The notes under the pieces are model-generated. The model searched no databases, was not told where the DNA came from, and saw only the letters and a list, made by a program, of their open reading frames with translations. This document shows, in pieces, positions 58,546-64,000 of a stretch of DNA of 64,000 nucleotides (position 1 is its first letter; every line of letters begins with the position of its first letter). Origin of the DNA: Argentina anserina (Eukaryota > Streptophyta > Magnoliopsida > Rosales > Rosaceae). A program made the position numbers and the translations under genes. The stretch covers positions 4,712,001 through 4,776,000 of the forward strand of contig NC_065876.1 of assembly GCF_933775445.1 (NCBI RefSeq), written 5' to 3'.

Positions 58546-59605
58546 GCATTTTACTCAAAATTTGGGATGCTTGTAATTCTATGTTATGCCTCACGGCCCT
58601 CACTTGCAAGTTTCAACTCGTTAGCTTTGGTGACTTTCTAGTTTCTACTTTCTACAATAGGCTAGCTTCTTCTGTCAATTATATAAGTACATCTGTTGAA
58701 TAGTTTCTAGTTTCTTCAGTATACTAGTGCAAATTTCACAGCATTACTTTAATTTGTTGCAAACAGAAAAAAAAAACCATAAGTAGTAGGTGTAAAAATT
58801 GAACACACCTTTTCCACGTAAGAGATGAAAGATATACTCAGGAAACCAATTTAGACAGTAACTGAGAGAAGTTGGATATTTAAAAATCATACAATTTATT
58901 CATTTCATCAAAAAGTCTTGGATCTTAAATGCTAAAATTTCTTCCTGCTTCCCAAAATTCACACATTTCATTTTTCTTTTATCACCACTCTCTTCTTTTA
59001 GTGGCTATTGGTTCTTACAAGCGACTTGCTGGAATGGTTGACTTCAGATCAAAGACAGAACCAAGTAGCTGTATATCATAAAGTTGAGGATAATTAAATG
59101 TATCTAATGAGTATTAGTCCTGCATCTGTAGTCACATTTTTTCATATTATACTCTAGTATATCCTCTCTTTTTAGATGATAGGAAAAGCGAAATGACATC
59201 TGTATAAAAATCCAGAGATACAGTAATAGTGTCTGTAGAAAGAAAATGGTAGTATCTTGCTAATTCTGATTACCAGGCAAATTCAAAGTCAACTCCATTA
59301 TTATTAACTTGAGTAAAATCAATTAAAAAAACTAAAATGCCAATTCATAGTCAACTCCAGAATTAGTAACCTAAACACACATATATAGACATCACTGATT
59401 CACTGATAAACTTTCGTTAAACAAAACAACAAGTAGTGAATACTAATATGATATAGAACGATTAACTATAAGCAAGAGACTACAAATCTCGATCTGTTCA
59501 CAATATCCTAGGATCATAACCTAGAAGTTCCACTGCCATTAAGGCTTTTACAACTTCTTGTTCTGGCTTTCAATGATGAGTGGTTCTCCAGAGAAGTTAG
59601 CTTTA
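58546..59605. other. Intergenic, no gene seen
   Basis: AT-rich sequence up to the retrotransposon. The last ~70 bases repeat the 58045-58125 segment. Confidence 0.4.
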
Positions 59606-60143
59606 TGTTACATCCCGCCAACTTAAGCCAAATTTTACCTTGAGCATTCTAGACGGATCCGGAACATTGTGGAACACTTTGGAAGATCATAGAAGATCCT
59701 AGAAGGCGATAGAAGTCTCAAGAAGCTTTGGGACATTTCCGGACTTCTCTAGAACCTTGGAGAGGCTAGTGGAACTAGACCATTCAAGAGTTCTCTAGAA
59801 CACTCAAGGATCATCTTAGAGTCTCTTAGACTTATGTAGAGTTAAGTAGAGTTCTCTAGAATTCTCTACAATGTACATAGTCCTAGAAATATCTAGAACT
59901 TGTAAAGTAGGATGAGGAAGCCTATATATAGCAAGGCACCCCTCTCATTTCATCCATCAAGCAATCTAGCAAGCAAGCTATCAAGTAAACTTGTAAGTTC
60001 TCTTATTCAATATAAGTTCTCTTTCGAAATATTCTCTTGTGTTTCAATTGTTATAGCAGGGCGTTTGCGAGTAAGGCTGACTTAGCATAAGGGAGTTGCT
60101 AAGGCCGCACGAGTAGCATAGCGAAAGAAGTAAGCTCGTGACA
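59606..60143 (+). mobile_element. 5' LTR of Ty3/gypsy retrotransposon
   Basis: The LTR starts TGTTACATCC and ends CTCGTGACA, i.e. TG...CA borders, 538 bp. It contains a TATA box (TATATATA, 59923-59930) and many short CTAGAA-type words. The 3' LTR lies beyond the window. Confidence 0.85.
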
Positions 60144-60145
60144 GT

Positions 60146-60157
60146 TGGTATCAGAGC
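60146..60157 (+). other. Primer-binding site (initiator tRNA-Met)
   Basis: TGGTATCAGAGC, complementary to the 3' end of plant initiator tRNA-Met, two bases after the LTR. It starts minus-strand DNA synthesis. Confidence 0.9.
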
Positions 60158-60188
60158 CGAAGTTCGATCAAGAGGCTAGCTCGACACC

Positions 60189-63100
60189 ATGGCAAAGAAT
60201 GGCAATCCTGTTGGTAGTGGTTCCGACGACACGCAAGAGAAGGGTCATGAAGAACTTGTCAACCCGACGGTTCCAAAGAAGGAACGAGTGAAGGACATGT
60301 TAGCTGCAATCGACTCACGACTAGCTCAAGTGGAAGAGAGCGTGAGTGGCATGGGAGCCCAGGTGGAAGACTTGGAGGCGGAAGACGCCGCAATCCACAC
60401 TGCGATCAAGGGCATGATGCTCAAGCTAGAGGAGTCCTTGCGGGGAGAGATTGACAAGGTTCGTGAGGAGTTCATGGGGGAACTCGCCCGGATGCGTGAA
60501 GTGCAAGAAAGGGAGCACAATAGCATGTTTGCACGCATGGAGGAGATGCAGGCAGATTCTGTACGCATGGAGGCAATGCAAGCAGATCTTGCCCTTTGCA
60601 AGCGCGCACTAGCCGCGGGGGCTAGTACCAGCAGCAACGTGGAAGCCAAGCGGATCGAGGTGCCAAAGCCAAGGAGCTTCGGAGGCATGCGCAACGCTCG
60701 AGAAGTAGACAACTTCTTATGGGGGCTAGATCAATACTTTGGGGCCGTAGGCATCATGGAGGAGGATGCCAAGATAAAGACCGTGACTCTTTATCTCACC
60801 GACACCGCCATGTTGTGGTGGAGGAGAAGGCGAGGAGATGTCGAAAGAGGTATGTGCACCATCTCTACCTTTGATGACTTTGTTAAAGAGCTCAAGAAGC
60901 AATTTTATCCCGAGAATGCCGAGGATGAGGCAAGAGCTCGCTTGCGAAGGCTCAAGCACACCGGGCCAATTTGTGATTATGTTAGAGAATTCACTAACTT
61001 GGTGCTTGAGATTCCCGACCTATCCGACAAGGATGCTCTCTTCAATTTCATGGATGGTCTCCAATCATGGGCCAAGACGGAGCTTAGGCGACGTGGAGTG
61101 CAAGACCTTGCTACCGCCATAGCCGTGGCCGAAGGCTTAGTTGACTTCTCAAGTCCAAGAGAGTCCACCAAGCCAAAAGAGAAGAAGAGCAACTATGCCA
61201 AAGGTGGGGGAGACAAGATCCAACGCAAGGAGGAGCCCCGCCGTGAGAGCTACTCGGCAAGGTTCAAGGATAAAGGCAAGTCAAGGGACATGCGGAGCTC
61301 GGACAAGCCAAACGACAACAAGTGCTTCCTATGCGATGGTCCGCATTGGGCTAGGCATTGCCCACAAAGGAGAGCACTAAGCGCGCTCTTAGGAAATCAT
61401 CAAGGCGAGAGTGAAGCCGAGGGTGGCAATGGAGGTGCACACTTGGGGTCTTTGCAGGTGCTTAATGCAATCCTCTCTACACCCAAGGTCCAAGCCAAAG
61501 GTTTACTCTTCACGGACATCACCATAGGTGGGAAGCCAACAACGGCAATGCTCGACACGGGGGCAACCCACAACTTCATTTCCATTGAGGAGGCACGCAG
61601 GCTAGGACTAAAGGCAAGCAATGGAGGGGGCTCCATCAAGGCGGTTAACTCACCTGCCCGCCCCATACAAGGAGTAGCTCGAGGAGTCAAGACAAGCGTG
61701 GGAGCTTGGTGTGGAAGCCTAGACTTCTCAATTGTACCGATGGATGACTACAAGGTAGTCTTGGGGTTGGAATTTCATGATCAAGTCAAGGCATTCCCGG
61801 TGCCATTCGCCAATAGCTTATGCATTATGGATGGCGAGAGGTCGTGTGTGGTGCCAACAACCCGAGGAGCAAAGCAAGACATCAAGGTTGCGGCATTGCA
61901 ATTCAAGAAAGGCATCAAGAGGGAAGAGGAAAGCTACTTGGCCATCTTTAGTGAGTTTGATGATGAGGAGCCAAGGCCACAAGATGACATGCCCAAGGAG
62001 GTAGCAGCAGTTCTTGAAGAGTTCAAGGATGTATCACCCACGGAGCTGCCTAAGAAACTACCCCCAAGGAGAGAGATCGACCATGAGATAGAGTTGGAAC
62101 CAGGGACCAAACCACCCACCATGGGTGCATACCGCATGGCGCCGCCGGAGTTAGCGGAACTAAGGAGGCAATTGAAGGAGCTCTTGGACGCGGGGTTCAT
62201 TAGACCTTCGAAAGCCCTATTCGGTGCCCTGGTCTTATTCCAAAAGAAGAAGGACGGATCTCTACGCATGTGCATCGACTATAGGGCACTCAACAAGATC
62301 ACGGTAAAGAACAAGTACCCTATTCCTCTCATTGCCGATCTCTTTGATCAATTGGGCCATGCACGATATTTTTCCAAATTAGATCTTCGTTCGGGGTACT
62401 ACCAAGTGCGCATTGCGGAAGGAGATGAGCCGAAGACCGCATGCATCACAAGGTATGGATCTTATGAATTTTTGGTCATGCCTTTCGGTCTAACTAATGC
62501 ACCGGCGACATTTTGCACCTTGATGAACAAATTATTCCACCCCTACCTTGATCGGTTTGTGGTCGTCTACTTGGACGACATAGTGGTGTATAGCAAGACC
62601 ATGCAGGAGCATGTGGAGCACTTGCGGGAAGTGCTTAAGGTTTTGAGGGAAAACCAACTATACATCAAGATGGAGAAATGCTCATTCGCCAAGCCGGAGG
62701 TGTCGTTCTTGGGGCACAAGATCAAGGACGGCAAGCTTATGATGGAGGATTGCAAGGTGCATTCCATCCAAGAATGGGAACCACCCACCAAGGTACATGA
62801 CTTAAGATCTTTTCTTGGGCTAGTTAACTATTATCGCCGTTTTATCAAGGGATACTCGGCGAGGGCTGCACCATTAACCGACCTTCTCAAGAAGAACAAG
62901 GCATGGGAATGGACAACGGAGTGTAAAGAAGCCTATGAAGACTTGAAGAAGGCAATATGCGAGGAGCCCGTACTTAGCCTACCGGATCACTCCAAGCCAT
63001 ACGAAGTGCACACCGATGCTTCCGACTTTGCCATCAGTGGAGTTCTCATGCAAGAGGGACATCCAATTGCTTATGAGAGTCGGAAGCTCAATGACACGGA

Positions 63101-63929
63101 GCGGCGCTACACCGTGCAAGAGAAAGAGATGACTGCCATCATCCATTGCTTTCGAGTGTGGCGACATTACTTGCTTGGGACAAAGTTTGTGATCATGACC
63201 GACAACGTAGCAACAAGCTACTTCCAAACTCAAAAGAAGCTAAGTCCAAAGCAAGCAAGGTGGCAAGACTTCTTGGCGGAGTTCGACTACACCATAGAGT
63301 ACAAGCCCGGAAAGGCAAACATGGTTGCGGATGCACTAAGCCGCAAGGCGGAATTTGCAAGCATCTCTCAAGTCACTAGCCCATTACTAAGCAAGATCAA
63401 GGAGGGACTAAGGGTAGACCCTCAAGCACAAAGCCTCATCACCTTAGCAAAGGAAGGCAAAACTCGGAGGTTTTGGCTAGACGACGACCTTCTCTATACA
63501 AGAGGCCGCCGCATCTACGTACCGAAGTGGGGCAGCTTGCGAAGGGAGCTAACTAAGGAATGTCATGATTCCAAATGGACCGGCCACCCAGGTATGAAAC
63601 GCACACTTGCCTTGGTAAAGTCCATGTATTATTGGCCTAGGATGCGAGACGGGGTCGAAGAGTATGTGCGGACTTGTCTAGTTTGCCAACAAGACAAGGT
63701 AGTCCAGCAGCAGCCGGGGGGCTTGCTAGACCCCTTGCCCATTCCCGAGAGACCATGGGAGAGTGTCTCTATGGACTTCATCACTTGCCTGCCGAAGTCC
63801 GAGCAGTTTGGGAGCATCATAGTGGTAGTGGACAGATTCAGCAAGTATGCAACCTTCATGGCCGCATCAGCCGACTGCACTGCGGAGGAGACAGCAAGGC
63901 TATTCCTACGCAATGTAGTCAAGCTTTGA
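60189..63929 (+). CDS. Ty3/gypsy gag-pol polyprotein, stopped in integrase
   Basis: One open frame of 1,246 codons from ATG 60189. In order: a coiled-coil gag with the retrotransposon gag domain (about residues 175-330), a zinc knuckle near residue 379 ([13 protein letters not shown], one residue shorter than CX2CX4HX4C), aspartic protease with DTGATHNF at about 456, reverse transcriptase with YLDD at 794-797, RNase H with HTDAS near 943, and the integrase HHCC zinc domain (HPGM ... CLVCQQDK, about 1135-1175). The frame then meets TGA at 63927-63929 inside the integrase core, though homologous sequence continues in frame to the window end. The lineage is Ty3/gypsy, probably a chromovirus relative, but the chromodomain region is outside the window. 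Only the one break is seen, so the insertion is young. Confidence 0.92.
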   Translation: MAKNGNPVGSGSDDTQEKGHEELVNPTVPKKERVKDMLAAIDSRLAQVEESVSGMGAQVEDLEAEDAAIHTAIKGMMLKLEESLRGEIDKVREEFMGELARMREVQEREHNSMFARMEEMQADSVRMEAMQADLALCKRALAAGASTSSNVEAKRIEVPKPRSFGGMRNAREVDNFLWGLDQYFGAVGIMEEDAKIKTVTLYLTDTAMLWWRRRRGDVERGMCTISTFDDFVKELKKQFYPENAEDEARARLRRLKHTGPICDYVREFTNLVLEIPDLSDKDALFNFMDGLQSWAKTELRRRGVQDLATAIAVAEGLVDFSSPRESTKPKEKKSNYAKGGGDKIQRKEEPRRESYSARFKDKGKSRDMRSSDKPNDNKCFLCDGPHWARHCPQRRALSALLGNHQGESEAEGGNGGAHLGSLQVLNAILSTPKVQAKGLLFTDITIGGKPTTAMLDTGATHNFISIEEARRLGLKASNGGGSIKAVNSPARPIQGVARGVKTSVGAWCGSLDFSIVPMDDYKVVLGLEFHDQVKAFPVPFANSLCIMDGERSCVVPTTRGAKQDIKVAALQFKKGIKREEESYLAIFSEFDDEEPRPQDDMPKEVAAVLEEFKDVSPTELPKKLPPRREIDHEIELEPGTKPPTMGAYRMAPPELAELRRQLKELLDAGFIRPSKALFGALVLFQKKKDGSLRMCIDYRALNKITVKNKYPIPLIADLFDQLGHARYFSKLDLRSGYYQVRIAEGDEPKTACITRYGSYEFLVMPFGLTNAPATFCTLMNKLFHPYLDRFVVVYLDDIVVYSKTMQEHVEHLREVLKVLRENQLYIKMEKCSFAKPEVSFLGHKIKDGKLMMEDCKVHSIQEWEPPTKVHDLRSFLGLVNYYRRFIKGYSARAAPLTDLLKKNKAWEWTTECKEAYEDLKKAICEEPVLSLPDHSKPYEVHTDASDFAISGVLMQEGHPIAYESRKLNDTERRYTVQEKEMTAIIHCFRVWRHYLLGTKFVIMTDNVATSYFQTQKKLSPKQARWQDFLAEFDYTIEYKPGKANMVADALSRKAEFASISQVTSPLLSKIKEGLRVDPQAQSLITLAKEGKTRRFWLDDDLLYTRGRRIYVPKWGSLRRELTKECHDSKWTGHPGMKRTLALVKSMYYWPRMRDGVEEYVRTCLVCQQDKVVQQQPGGLLDPLPIPERPWESVSMDFITCLPKSEQFGSIIVVVDRFSKYATFMAASADCTAEETARLFLRNVVKL

Positions 63930-64000
63930 GGAGTTCCAAAGAACATTGTCAGCGACAGAGACCCGCGCTTCACGGGGAGATTTTGGACGGAGCTGTTCAA
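63930..64000 (+). mobile_element. Continuation of the retrotransposon integrase after the stop
   Basis: The same frame after the TGA keeps integrase-core features (SDRDPRF motif) to the last base. The element continues beyond the window. Confidence 0.85.

Overview
The window is nuclear DNA of a dicot plant. The genes have many short introns with GT-AG borders and plant-specific families (DUF3444, DUF3339, DUF579, CBSCBSPB, thylakoid-lumen DUF1499), the intergenic DNA is AT-rich, and it carries plant hAT, Helitron, MULE-like and Ty3/gypsy elements. A Rosaceae genome (strawberry/rose type) is my best guess from overall look; this is inference, not proof.

Layout. 0-8 kb: the start of a gamma-carbonic-anhydrase-like complex I subunit (minus, cut by the window edge), a DUF3339 membrane micro-protein (minus) and a 14-exon CBS/PB1 protein gene (plus). 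8-11.6 kb: non-genic, with hAT remnants and one clean 187-bp hAT MITE. 11.7-20.1 kb: a non-specific phospholipase C gene, then an intact intronless RNA polymerase II CTD-phosphatase-like gene (CPL4 type) followed by three decayed tandem copies, two of which have lost the catalytic aspartates. 20.6-41.5 kb: a gene-dense block: tRNA-Ser, thylakoid lumenal 17.9-kDa-type protein, nodulin-like MFS transporter, DUF3444 protein without a J domain, NF-YC, SEC61 gamma, a DUF579 protein and a 5'-incomplete TITAN-like gene (minus). The lumenal protein, SEC61 gamma, DUF579 and TITAN-like genes recall an Arabidopsis chromosome 4 neighbourhood (about At4g24900-At4g24930, from memory), so this looks like conserved microsynteny with insertions.

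41.7-54.4 kb is repeat-rich: a SINE-like sequence, two palindromic MITEs, a 796-bp hAT element with a perfect 8-bp target duplication, a LINE 3' fragment, MULE-like long-TIR elements and a minus-strand Helitron containing three identical 178-bp repeats. Genes here are sparse: an IDD-type protein without zinc fingers, a tRNA-Leu and a small anchored-protein gene whose continuation is not seen. 54.5-57.2 kb holds a ~280-bp hairpin-forming inverted repeat directly before a plastid-type 3-oxoacyl-ACP reductase gene that has a one-base deletion. 59.6-64 kb is the 5' LTR, primer-binding site and nearly complete gag-pol of a Ty3/gypsy retrotransposon; its reading frame is open for 1,246 codons and then broken by one TGA in the integrase.

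The genes do not form one pathway. They are ordinary housekeeping and regulatory loci (mitochondrial complex I, lipid signalling, Pol II dephosphorylation, thylakoid lumen, ER translocon, CCAAT-binding factor, fatty-acid synthesis). The unusual parts are the decaying pseudophosphatase array, the hairpin next to the broken reductase, the stop codon apparently split by an intron in NF-YC, and the layered transposon insertions. Splice sites were assigned by eye from reading-frame continuity and family resemblance; no alignment or transcript data were available.
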